Shown here: one piece after another, positions 1 to 6,397 of the stretch
How the letters are laid out: each line of letters opens with the position of its first letter
Numbering within the stretch: position 1 is the stretch's first letter
Assembly (NCBI GenBank): GCA_938003715.1
Contig: CALKYK010000088.1
Span: 1-6,787, forward strand
Length of the DNA: 6,787 nucleotides
Source of the DNA: an uncultured Gammaproteobacteria bacterium
GTDB taxonomy: Bacteria > Pseudomonadota > Gammaproteobacteria > Steroidobacterales > Woeseiaceae
Direction of reading: 5' to 3'
Program-made: the position numbers and the translations under genes
The notes under the pieces: model-generated
What the model saw: only the letters and a program-made list of their open reading frames with translations
Database searches by the model: none
What the model was told of the DNA's origin: nothing

Positions 1-285
1 CTGCTTTCCCTTCGCCATCGGTATTCGACCCGACACCAGGGCGCCCGTTCGAAGCTGTCGCCGATCGCCCCCAGGCACGCCAGCAACGGTAGCAAAGGCT
101 GTCGCCAAATGCCTACATTCCGGATCGGAATCAGGGAGTTATGGATCAGAATGCGGGCGGATACGGGGCCAGGCCCGGGACTGTGACCTCGGTCGCGTTT
201 TGGCGGCAGCGAATGGCTACCATCGATCGATATTTCGCTCGAGGCCGCGGCGGACGGCTTCAAGGTTAACGGGCCAGGGATGACT
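1..285. other. Upstream region without a supported gene
   Basis: I see no convincing coding region here. The plus frame from base 1 is open to a stop at 181-183, but its translation has no recognisable domain. On the minus strand an ATG at 18-16 would start a protein beginning MAKGKQ that runs off the window edge; six codons are too few to judge. The stretch presumably holds the promoter of the downstream lipoprotein gene, but I could not find a well-spaced -35/-10 pair. Confidence 0.4.
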
Positions 286-1520
286 ATGCGCATCGTACGA
301 CTGCTGATCAGTGCCATCGCCGTGACGGCGGCCCTGGCCGGTTGCGAAGTCGAGACCTTCGACGACGCGGTGAACCGCTTCAACTCGAATTCACCGCCAC
401 CGCCGCCGGTATCCCCGCCGCCGCCACCGCCACCACCTCCGCCGCCACCGCCGCCGGCCCGAACTACTCGGAAATCCAGGCCAGCGTTTTCACGCCGAAC
501 TGCGCAGTCGGCTGCCATTCCGGTGGCGCACCGTCGGGCGGCCTGAATCTCGAAGAGGCGAACAGCTATATGGAACTGGTCGGTGTCGCGAGCAACCAGG
601 ACGCGAACTTCGACCGGGTGACGCCCGGTGATCCCGACAACAGTTACCTGATCCAGAAACTCGAGGGCACGGCCTCGTCCGGGCAGCAGATGCCCCCCGG
701 CAATCCGATGGCACAGGCCGACATCGACACGATTCGCCAGTGGATCACGGACGGCGCAATCGACGATCGCGCGCCGGCCTCGTCACCGGTCAAGGTGACT
801 TCGCTGTCGCCGATGCCGGGTGCCAGCCTGAGCGCCGGCCCGGCGCAGATCCTGGCCGGCTTCGACCGACCGCTCGATCCGTCGACCGTCAATGCGACGA
901 CGTATACGTTGACCGGCAGCGGCGGCGACGCGATTTTCGGCAACGGCAACGACGTGCTGATTGCCGCAACGTCGATCTCCGTACCGCAGGCAAATCCGCA
1001 GAGTGCGGTATTCGACCTGACCGGCGTCAATCTCGCTGACGACACCTACCGGGTAACGATTTTCGGCGACGGGGCTTCGGTCGTCATGGATCTCGATGCG
1101 AACGCGCTCGACGGCGAATTCTTCGGTAACTTCCCGTCCGGCGACGACATGGCCGGCGGGGATTTCATCGCCCAGTTCACGGTAGCCACGCCGGTTACGC
1201 TCGGCCCGACGCTCGACCAGATACAGGCCGTGATTTTCACCCCGACCTGCGCAAGTTCGAACTGCCACGGCAGCCCGACATTTGCCGGTGGCGGATTGAA
1301 CCTGTCCGATGCCGATGCGAGCTTCGCCTCGCTGGTCGGTGTCGCGAGCACCGGCAACGCAGCGATCCTGCGCGTGGCGCCGAACGATCCGGATGGGAGC
1401 TACCTGATCCAGAAACTGGAAGGGAACGCGGGTGCGCAGATGCCGCTCGGCGGACAGCCGCTGGACCCGGCAGATATCGCCGAGATTCGCCAGTGGATAC
1501 TGGATGGCGCGCTGCGCTGA
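286..1520 (+). CDS. Lipoprotein with two cytochrome c-like domains flanking an Ig-like domain; frame broken in the proline tract
   Basis: Probably an outer-membrane or periplasm-facing lipoprotein that may bind heme. The N-terminus is a lipoprotein signal peptide: Arg, a hydrophobic stretch and the lipobox LAGC, with Cys at 343-345. ATG 286 is preferred over ATG 280 because AGGG at 276-279 lies 6 nt before 286 and abuts 280. A proline linker follows (394-456). The frame starting at the signal peptide then ends out of phase at 546, while the conserved part continues one phase back to the stop at 1518-1520; a -1 step near 456 would restore PPGPNYSEIQ. Domain 1 has CAVGCH (CxxxCH, 501-518) and a possible Met ligand in QQMPPG (ATG 690). 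Next comes an Ig-like region resembling SbsA/Big_5 (about 785-1190). Domain 2 has CASSNCH (CxxxxCH, 1248-1268) and a Met in AQMP (1440). Neither motif is the standard CxxCH, so covalent heme attachment is an inference. The two domains are clearly a duplication. The break may be a sequencing error, a true mutation or slippage. Confidence 0.75.
394..456 (+). repeat. CCG/CCA/CCT low-complexity tract encoding polyproline
   Basis: In the signal-peptide frame this tract reads five prolines, Val-Ser, then fourteen consecutive prolines. It is the linker between the lipidated Cys and the first cytochrome-like domain. It is also where the reading frame is lost: upstream of the tract the sensible frame is that of ATG 286, and downstream it is shifted by -1. 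Such tracts are prone to polymerase slippage and to base-calling errors. Fourteen prolines in a row would be expected to need elongation factor P for efficient translation. Confidence 0.8.
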
Positions 1521-1526
1521 CGTTCG

Positions 1527-2300
1527 CTACTGCCTGACGACCTGGAACGTCACGTAAACGATAGCCTCGTAGCGTATTTCATCGAACGTGGGCGGCGGCA
1601 TCGGTGTAGACGGCGCTGCGCGATCCGACATCCTCTGCGCAGTGACGACGATCTCCTCCATCTGCATTCCTGCTGCGGCGCGAGCACGCGGATACATCGG
1701 CTGCTCGCTGAAGTTGACCGGCAACAGTTCGATGCCGAGCGCTGATTCGTATTTCTGTTTTTGCGCAATTGCATCGTCGAGTGCAGCCTGCCTGACAGCG
1801 GCTTCTGCCTGTTTTTTCGTCGTATGCTCGAACGTCATCCCGTCCAGCGAGATTTCGTCGTTGGCGTCGATGAGCGTCGCAAGCAGTTCGAGATGTGCTT
1901 CGTCCGTGATGCCGACCGTCATGCGGTTCACGACTTCGAAGCTCCTGGGCCGGTTACCGAACCAGCCGAACTGGGGCGACGTCGAGAACTTCGATGACCT
2001 GATGGCCTCGGCAGGCACTCCGGCATCGAGCAGGCGCGTTGTGACCTGGCCACGGGTTTCCGTATTGGCCGCAATCGCGACCGCAAGCGCATCGCGCTCG
2101 GTGCGAATAACGAGGCTGACATTGGCCTTGTCCGTGTAGGCAGTTTCCTCGTGCCGGCCGGTAAGGGTCACCGTGTGCTCGATCGGATGCAGAAACTGGC
2201 GCAATTCTTCCGGGCTGCCCTTGAGTTCGGGTTCCGCCCGCGCGGTGACCGCGGCCAGCAGGATGGCAGGAATGCTGACCACGCCTGGAAATCGTTTCAT
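1527..2300 (-). CDS. Periplasmic SIMPL-domain (YggE/DUF541-like) protein
   Basis: This 257-residue protein has a signal peptide (MKRFPG, a hydrophobic core, then ARA before EPEL near residue 23), so it is probably periplasmic. I chose ATG 2300 because GGAGA sits about 6 nt upstream and the signal peptide begins there; the open frame runs further upstream to 2357 but would bury the signal. The body matches the SIMPL pattern: an N-terminal beta segment (HTVTLTGRHEETAYTDKANV), a helix with repeated Ala, a VVNRMTVGI strand, then EAAVRQAALDDAIAQKQKYE helix and a final strand ending IVYVTFQVVRQ. Family members such as E. coli YggE have been linked to oxidative-stress tolerance, but the molecular role is unclear. 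Oddly, residues 215-223 read EEIVVTAQR, like the start of many TonB-dependent receptor plugs. The gene converges on the lipoprotein gene with 6 bp between stops and no visible terminator. Confidence 0.85.
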   Translation of the reverse strand: MKRFPGVVSIPAILLAAVTARAEPELKGSPEELRQFLHPIEHTVTLTGRHEETAYTDKANVSLVIRTERDALAVAIAANTETRGQVTTRLLDAGVPAEAIRSSKFSTSPQFGWFGNRPRSFEVVNRMTVGITDEAHLELLATLIDANDEISLDGMTFEHTTKKQAEAAVRQAALDDAIAQKQKYESALGIELLPVNFSEQPMYPRARAAAGMQMEEIVVTAQRMSDRAAPSTPMPPPTFDEIRYEAIVYVTFQVVRQ

Positions 2301-2333
2301 CGCTATCTCCGGGATTCGGTGCGACGGAATCGA

Positions 2334-2354
2334 CGCTGCGGCGAATTCGCAGCG
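2334..2354. promoter_or_regulatory. Inverted repeat in the SIMPL/M28 divergent intergenic region
   Basis: CGCTGCG (2334-2340) and CGCAGCG (2348-2354) are perfect 7-bp inverted arms around a 7-nt centre. The centre overlaps a 10-bp palindrome GCGAATTCGC at 2341-2350. It sits 34-54 bp upstream of the SIMPL start, so it could be an operator or a leader hairpin. No known regulator site is recognised, and GC-rich DNA makes such dyads by chance. Confidence 0.25.
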
Positions 2355-2447
2355 CACGCGTCGCCAAGGTTACGGGATGCTCAAGAATACCCCGATTCGC
2401 AAGACGTTTCTGCGCGCAACAGGCAAACGTCGCAGCGCCCTGATTGC

Positions 2448-2456
2448 TGCTATCAT
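2448..2456 (+). promoter_or_regulatory. Candidate extended -10 promoter of the M28 peptidase gene
   Basis: TGCTATCAT fits the extended -10 form (TG, one base, then TATCAT, five of six matches to TATAAT). Transcription would start near 2463, about 26 nt before the ATG at 2489. No good -35 element is visible at 16-18 nt, which is tolerated for extended -10 promoters of the sigma-70 type. Confidence 0.4.
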
Positions 2457-2488
2457 GCGCCGCCTGAATCACGGCCCGGAAGCGAACG

Positions 2489-3484
2489 ATGCCGACAACA
2501 AGAACGATACTGCCAATTCTCCTTGCGCTCGTGCTGATCGACGGATGCAGTCGAGAGAATTCCGTATCAACGGACGACGTGACCGGCTCGGCGCCGGTCG
2601 CGGCGTCGTCGCTGGATGCCGGTCTCGAAGCCATCGGCCGCGAGGCGACCGAGGCGCATCTGCGATACCTCGCATCCGATGAAATGAAAGGGCGCATGAC
2701 CGGCACGCCGGAGTACGAGCGGGCGGCCGCGTATATCGCCGAACAGTTTGCGGCGATCGGGCTCGAACCCGGCGGCGAAGACGGTGGTTGGTACCAGGAA
2801 GTTCCGATGCTCGCGCGTCGCATCGACCCGCAGTCGGCGACGGTCGTCTTTCACCAGGACGGCGTGGAAAAAGCGCAGCGATGGAAGGAAGACTTCGTGA
2901 TGGGCGGCGACGTCGTGAGGCCCGAGACGACGGTTACGGCGGAGGTCGTCTTCGCCGGTTTCGGCATTCACGCACCGGAGATGGGCTACTCGGACTACGA
3001 CGGCATCGACGTCGAGGGCAAGATTCTCGCGATTTTCGGCGGCGCGCCGGACACCTTTCCGCACAACGAGCGTGCGTATTACTCGTCAACGCTCACGAAG
3101 GCGACCGAAGCGGTCAACCGGGGCGCAATCGGCGTCATCGGGCTGCGCTCGCGGACCGACCAGCGACGCTACACTTGGAAACGCATCTCGGAGAACGCGG
3201 GCGTGCGCCCGGGCATGTCCTGGATCAATCTGTCCGGCCAGGCCGCGAATTATTTTCCCGAACTGCAGGTCAGTGCGACGATCACCGTCCCGCCCGCGGC
3301 GCAGCTATGTAGCCGGGCACCTATCAGCTTCGACGCCCCGCTCTACGCGGCGGCGGCCGGCAAGGCGCCTGCCACGCACATTAGAGTCGAAGATTTCCCC
3401 GCCCCATTCGCGCCGAGCAATGCCACGAGGTCGCCTTCCGCAATATTCAGCGAGACATCGCGCACTGCGCGGACGGCGCCATAG
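2489..3484 (+). CDS. M28-family zinc aminopeptidase lipoprotein with PA domain, truncated and chimeric at the 3' end
   Basis: This is the N-terminal half of a secreted M28-type metallopeptidase. The start at 2489 is preceded by GGAAGCG. The N-terminus is hydrophobic and ends in LIDGC (Cys20), a lipobox-like site with an unusual Asp before Gly. The family's conserved start is seen at residues 57-87 (HLRYLASDEMKGR, then TGTPEYERAAAYIAEQF), followed by a PA-type insert carrying GFGI, GYSDYDGIDVEGK and the TEAVNRGAIGVIGL stretch. M28-like sequence continues to about PISFDAPLYAAAAGK (residue 292, base 3364). Beyond that the frame reads the antisense of a livF ATPase gene and stops at 3484, so the last roughly 40 residues are meaningless. 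Full family members are usually about 500 residues or more; the zinc-binding catalytic domain with its His/Asp/Glu ligands is missing. As it stands the product should not be an active peptidase. The identification of the family is firm; whether the truncation exists in the organism is not. Confidence 0.8.
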   Translation: MPTTRTILPILLALVLIDGCSRENSVSTDDVTGSAPVAASSLDAGLEAIGREATEAHLRYLASDEMKGRMTGTPEYERAAAYIAEQFAAIGLEPGGEDGGWYQEVPMLARRIDPQSATVVFHQDGVEKAQRWKEDFVMGGDVVRPETTVTAEVVFAGFGIHAPEMGYSDYDGIDVEGKILAIFGGAPDTFPHNERAYYSSTLTKATEAVNRGAIGVIGLRSRTDQRRYTWKRISENAGVRPGMSWINLSGQAANYFPELQVSATITVPPAAQLCSRAPISFDAPLYAAAAGKAPATHIRVEDFPAPFAPSNATRSPSAIFSETSRTARTAP

Positions 3485-3513
3485 GCAACTTGAAGGCCCG
3501 ATATCTCAAGCAC
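3343..3513 (-). pseudogene. livF: Truncated LivF-type branched-chain amino acid ABC transporter ATPase (N-terminal fragment)
   Basis: Only 56 residues of a protein normally about 235 long remain. The N-terminus is typical for LivF (MLEISGLQVAYGAV, then RDVSLNIAEGDLVALLG), and the Walker A motif GANGAGKS (residues 34-41) is intact. Signature motif, Walker B and H-loop are missing, so it cannot work as an ATPase. I choose GTG 3513 over GTG 3528 because GGAGG lies 6 nt upstream and family members begin with MLE. The start overlaps the livG stop by 8 bp, the usual translationally coupled livG-livF arrangement. The truncation coincides with the junction to the M28 gene. Confidence 0.85.
3345..3364. 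other. Junction where M28 peptidase and livF genes are both broken
   Basis: From the left, M28-like coding sequence runs to about base 3364. From the right, LivF-like coding sequence on the minus strand runs down to about base 3346 and hits a stop (TAG at 3345-3343). The overlap is a GC-rich stretch of GCG/GCC codons that reads AAAAGK in M28 and ALPAAAA in LivF, so the exact breakpoint is hidden by microhomology. Both genes lose their 3' portions at the same place in opposite orientations. No insertion-sequence end, target duplication, integrase or tRNA is visible at the site. Confidence 0.7.
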
Positions 3514-4246
3514 GCGCGGCCTCCGCACCGGTGCCCAGATAGGCCTCGATCACCAAGGGATTCGATCGGACGCTATCTTTGTCGCCCTCGGCAATGGTTC
3601 GGCCCGAGGCAAGCACCTGCAGCCGGTCGCAGAGCCGCATTATCAAGCTCATGTCATGGTCGATAATGAGGAGTCCGAGGCCGATGCTACGGGGCAGCTC
3701 CTCAAGGATGGAGAGGAGCGCCGTCGTTTCGGCATCGTTCATACCGGCGGCCGGTTCATCGAGCAGAAGAAATTTCGGATCGGCCGCCAGCGCGCGCGAG
3801 ATTTCGACACGTCGCTTGTCGCCATAGCTGAGGCCGACTGCCAAGTCGTCGGCGCGCGACTCCAGGCCGAATTCGGCGAGTAAACTGCGGGCTTTGTTGC
3901 GGGCCGCAGGGCGACTTCGTCCATGTGCCAGGGCCGCCGTTTCTACATTTTCGGCCACTGTTAAGTTGTTGAAAAGCCGCACAACTTGGAACGAGCGCGC
4001 GATCCCGTATAAAGATACGTCGCGTGGCGAGCAGCCGGTGATATCGACGGTCCCACAAACGACCTTACCGGAAACGATCGGGACCTGGCCGGTAATCGCA
4101 TTGACCAGGGTCGTCTTGCCGGAGCCGTTGGGGCCGATTAGGCCAAGGATCTCCCCGGGCGCAATCGATATAGAGACATCATCTAGGGCGCGCAGGCCCG
4201 AGAATTCGACCGACACGTCGATGGTTTGCAGCGAACCGTCCGTCAT
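3506..4246 (-). CDS. livG: LivG-type branched-chain amino acid/amide ABC transporter ATP-binding protein
   Basis: This complete 246-residue cytoplasmic ATPase powers uptake by a HAAT-family transporter together with LivF and the LivH/LivM permeases. Visible motifs are Walker A GPNGSGKT (38-45), Q-loop in RSFQVVRLF (Gln87), signature LSYGDKRRVE (139-148), Walker B with LLLDEP (160-165) followed by AAGM, and the H-loop His197 in IIDHD. The RSFQ and LSYG-x-x-RRVE forms are characteristic of LivG rather than LivF. Length is normal. The ATG at 4246 has no strong ribosome binding site, so expression may depend on the upstream solute-binding gene's mRNA. An attenuator-like hairpin lies just upstream. 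It overlaps the livF start downstream. Substrate is not readable from the ATPase. Confidence 0.92.
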   Translation of the reverse strand: MTDGSLQTIDVSVEFSGLRALDDVSISIAPGEILGLIGPNGSGKTTLVNAITGQVPIVSGKVVCGTVDITGCSPRDVSLYGIARSFQVVRLFNNLTVAENVETAALAHGRSRPAARNKARSLLAEFGLESRADDLAVGLSYGDKRRVEISRALAADPKFLLLDEPAAGMNDAETTALLSILEELPRSIGLGLLIIDHDMSLIMRLCDRLQVLASGRTIAEGDKDSVRSNPLVIEAYLGTGAEAARA

Positions 4247-4268
4247 AGGATATCGTGACTAAAGAAGA

Positions 4269-4292
4269 CGCCGGGGCGTTGTCGCCCCGGCG
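4269..4292 (-). terminator. Hairpin between the solute-binding protein gene and livG (attenuator or terminator)
   Basis: A perfect 10-bp stem (CGCCGGGGCG at 4269-4278 with CGCCCCGGCG at 4283-4292) closes a 4-nt loop. Read on the minus strand it is followed by a pyrimidine run, TCTTCTTT, a weak version of the U-tract of intrinsic terminators. It begins 13 nt after the solute-binding protein stop codon. Partial termination or 3'-end protection here is a common way to make more binding protein than transporter ATPase. That function is inferred. Confidence 0.65.
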
Positions 4293-4304
4293 CATTCGAG
4301 ATCA

Positions 4305-5480
4305 TTATGGATTGGGTATGCTTTTCGGACGGCGCCATCCGAGGAAGCTCGGCTTGCCGCCTTTTAGTTCGACAAGTACGGCTGCTTTGTCCGGCGCATG
4401 ACCGCCGTCGGCGTCCTTGTAAGACAGATCGCCGGTCAGCAGCTTGAACTCACCGGTTTCGAGCGCCTTGGCCACCGCCGCACCCTCGGTCGTGCCCGCC
4501 ATCTTCACGGCCTCCGCCATCAGCATGATCGTGTCCCAGCCGGTGGCTACGAAGGATGTGTCGGGATCTGCGCCGAACATGTCCTTATAGAGTTCTATAA
4601 ACTTGGGCATGTCCGGGTGCGCCTCGGGGCCCATCCAGGTGTGGGTCACGAAATAGATTTCGTTCCCCAGTTTCGCACCCAGCGCTTCATGGATCGCCGG
4701 ATCGTCATAGGAGTCGCCGCCGAGGACCGGTGCGTTATAGCCGACCTCACGCAGGGCTCGAATCATCACGGCAATATCGGTGCCATAGGACGAGATAAAG
4801 ATAACGTCAGGCTTTTTGCCCAGCGCCTGAAGGCGGGCCAACTGCGCGGAGAAATCGTTGTCTCCGTTCGTATAGGTGTCTTCCAGAATGACCTCGCCAC
4901 CTATTGTCTTGAAGTGCTCGACGAAGTACTTCGACAGTGATTTCGTATAAGCGATGAACTGGTCGGTGACCACGTAGGCGGTTTTCCAGCCTCGTTCCTT
5001 GAAGGCGTAGTCAGCCGCCGTCGCGCCCATGGTGGTGTTCCACATCGACAGCGTGAACTGCTTATCGCCCAGCGACCAGGAGCTATACAGTGGATCCGAT
5101 GCACAGGTCGAGATACCGACCAGGCCGGCCGATTGCGCTTCCCGGCTGGCGGGGCCACCGAAGTCGAAATCGCAGGGCGCAACGATCAGCTCAGCCCCCT
5201 TGTCGCTCAACTCGACCGCGACATTGCCGCAGGCAACCGGGCATGACTTCCCGTCGATGGTCACGAACTTGACCTTTTTCCCGAGTAATCCACCGGCATC
5301 GTTCAAAGCCTTCACGGCAACCTGAGCGCCGTTGAACCCCGGGGTATCGAGCGGCGCCTGAACGCCAGTCAAACTCAATGCGCCTCCAATAAGAATTTCG
5401 TCACTTGCCGCATGGGCCGGCGTCGCGAGCAGTAACGCCGCGAAGCTCGTGCCTAAAAGGGCGGTCATTTTTGAGATCAT
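4305..5480 (-). CDS. Periplasmic solute-binding protein of a HAAT (Liv-type) ABC transporter
   Basis: This 391-residue type I periplasmic binding protein (Peripla_BP_6-like) captures an amino acid, amide or similar small solute for the LivFGHM-type transporter. The signal peptide runs MISKM through a hydrophobic stretch to AHA, cleaved after about residue 24. Family features are ILIGGALSLTG at the mature N-terminus, the GFNGAQVAVKALNDAGGLLGKKV helix-strand, KGAELIVAPCDFDFGGPAS, a DTYTNGDNDFSAQLARL stretch and TGWDTIMLMAEAV near the end. ATG 5480 is fixed by a strong GGAGGAGG about 4 nt upstream. The mature protein has four Cys (80, 84, 103, 126) clustered in the first lobe, so one or two disulfides are possible. 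The ligand cannot be told from sequence alone, and no catabolic gene is nearby. The gene lies first in the transporter operon, upstream of livG, with an XRE-cupin gene behind it. Confidence 0.9.
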   Translation of the reverse strand: MISKMTALLGTSFAALLLATPAHAASDEILIGGALSLTGVQAPLDTPGFNGAQVAVKALNDAGGLLGKKVKFVTIDGKSCPVACGNVAVELSDKGAELIVAPCDFDFGGPASREAQSAGLVGISTCASDPLYSSWSLGDKQFTLSMWNTTMGATAADYAFKERGWKTAYVVTDQFIAYTKSLSKYFVEHFKTIGGEVILEDTYTNGDNDFSAQLARLQALGKKPDVIFISSYGTDIAVMIRALREVGYNAPVLGGDSYDDPAIHEALGAKLGNEIYFVTHTWMGPEAHPDMPKFIELYKDMFGADPDTSFVATGWDTIMLMAEAVKMAGTTEGAAVAKALETGEFKLLTGDLSYKDADGGHAPDKAAVLVELKGGKPSFLGWRRPKSIPNP

Positions 5481-5744
5481 TGCCTCCTCCTATTGTGTTT
5501 CGCCAGACATTGGCGCCCAGTTCGAAACAAGTATTCAAGTGTCACAGACTGCCTGAATCTCCTTCTGCACAATCCGACCTCCCGCACATGCAAGGACATC
5601 GACGGATTGGACGAATACCTATGATGGCCGACGGGCAAGTGCGTCAGTCGGATCAAATGCCCTAGAACTCAACACTGAGTTGCAGTTCCGCCATCACACC
5701 CTTTACTACGCTAGCTCAAGAGCACAAATTTTCAAAACTGAAAA
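5481..5744 (-). promoter_or_regulatory. Intergenic control region of the transporter operon
   Basis: This 264-bp gap between the regulator stop and the solute-binding protein start presumably carries the operon promoter. Near the start codon it holds the GGAGGAGG ribosome binding site and nested inverted repeats: TGTTTCG (5496-5502) with CGAAACA (5523-5529), and inside them CGCCA (5501-5505) with TGGCG (5511-5515). I found no convincing -35/-10 pair on the minus strand. Base composition is visibly less GC-rich than in the flanking genes. Confidence 0.35.
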
Positions 5745-5746
5745 TT
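5727..5746. promoter_or_regulatory. A/T-rich palindrome at the end of the regulator gene, candidate operator
   Basis: AATTTTCA (5727-5734) and TGAAAATT (5739-5746) are perfect 8-bp arms around AAAC. The site overlaps the regulator's stop codon and lies about 250 bp upstream of the solute-binding protein start. It contains AAAACTG, also present in the dyad upstream of the regulator. It could be an operator for the XRE-cupin protein or a weak hairpin at the end of its mRNA; there is no proper U-tract. Confidence 0.3.
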
Positions 5747-6362
5747 ACCTTCCGGAGTACGTCAAGCGGCCCGCCGTGCGGGTGTATGGGCCGCGCGTGG
5801 ACACCGACAGAATTCGTGCCGGCCGTTCGCTCACAGTCGTAAAACAGTGCCTGCGGCCGGACTCAAAACATGCACTGTCGCCGGTGTTGAGGCGCACAGG
5901 CTCGGCTCGCTCCCGATGCAAGTAGATTGCCCCTGACAGAACCAGAACGACTTCCTCCCCGTCGTGAATCGACCAATCGCGCGGATCGGGCCGCTCGCGC
6001 GTATGGACTACCATGACGTAGGGATTGAGTGCCCCTGCCTTCCGGAACGCCTGCGGGTAGTAGTCGTACAGTTTTGTTTCATGGACATCAGCCTTGTCCC
6101 GACGGTGGACGACCAGGGACTCTTTTCCCCCCGCATTGTCGATGATAATTTCGGTGACGAGCACGCCAAGTCCGCGGGCAATCTTGTAAATAGTTTCGAA
6201 TCCGCCAGAAATCTTGCCATTCTCGATCTTGCTAATCGTGGCGATTGAGACACCGCTTCGTTCGGAAAGTTCTTTCAAAGTCAAGCCTTCGGCGGACCGA
6301 TAACGCCGGATATTGACTCCAACTGACAATTCAATCGCAGGTTCACCAATACGCTTACTCAT
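5745..6362 (-). CDS. XRE-family transcriptional regulator with C-terminal cupin domain
   Basis: This 205-residue protein is a one-component DNA-binding regulator. Residues about 14-72 form an XRE helix-turn-helix (VNIRRYRSAEGLTLKELSE, SGVSIATISKIENGK, then ETIYKIARGLGV). Residues about 113-195 form a small cupin beta-barrel with H-x-GEE (His133, Glu136/137) and GDSACFESGRRH (Gly161, His172). The first His of the usual cupin HxH pair is Ser131, as in many regulators of this type, so the barrel may bind a small molecule rather than a catalytic metal. Length is normal for XRE-cupin proteins, which often control adjacent amine or amino acid uptake and breakdown genes. It lies on the same strand upstream of the transporter operon, so it probably controls it. 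The ATG at 6362 has no good ribosome binding site at normal spacing; GGGAGG is about 15 nt away. The effector is unknown. Confidence 0.9.
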   Translation of the reverse strand: MSKRIGEPAIELSVGVNIRRYRSAEGLTLKELSERSGVSIATISKIENGKISGGFETIYKIARGLGVLVTEIIIDNAGGKESLVVHRRDKADVHETKLYDYYPQAFRKAGALNPYVMVVHTRERPDPRDWSIHDGEEVVLVLSGAIYLHRERAEPVRLNTGDSACFESGRRHCFTTVSERPARILSVSTRGPYTRTAGRLTYSGR

Positions 6363-6391
6363 GCGGATTTACAGGGCCTCCCACTCCAGCA

Positions 6392-6397
6392 CTTATA
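6392..6397 (-). promoter_or_regulatory. Possible -10 element of the regulator promoter
   Basis: Read on the minus strand these bases are TATAAG, five of six matches to TATAAT, within an AAAATATAAG context in otherwise GC-rich sequence. Transcription would begin about 20-25 nt before the regulator ATG. No clear -35 is seen at standard spacing, so this is weak. Confidence 0.25.

Noticed and set aside
1..18. Start of a minus-strand gene (MAKGKQ...)
   Set aside because: Only six codons lie in the window and there is no convincing ribosome binding site.
222..231. ATCGATCGAT palindrome upstream of the lipoprotein gene
   Set aside because: Short, simple self-complementary sequence with no matching promoter elements or second copy.
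783..1268. 161-codon minus-strand open frame opposite the cytochrome-like lipoprotein gene
   Set aside because: Arg-rich shadow frame produced by GC-rich coding sequence on the other strand; the plus-strand frame has clear domain repeats.
1954..2823. 289-codon minus-strand open frame spanning the SIMPL and M28 starts
   Set aside because: Overlaps two well-supported gene starts in other frames and has no recognisable domain; its Ser/Arg-rich translation is typical of shadow frames.
3365..3484. C-terminal tail of the M28 open frame as a novel domain
   Set aside because: It is exactly the antisense of the livF Walker A region, so it has no independent meaning.
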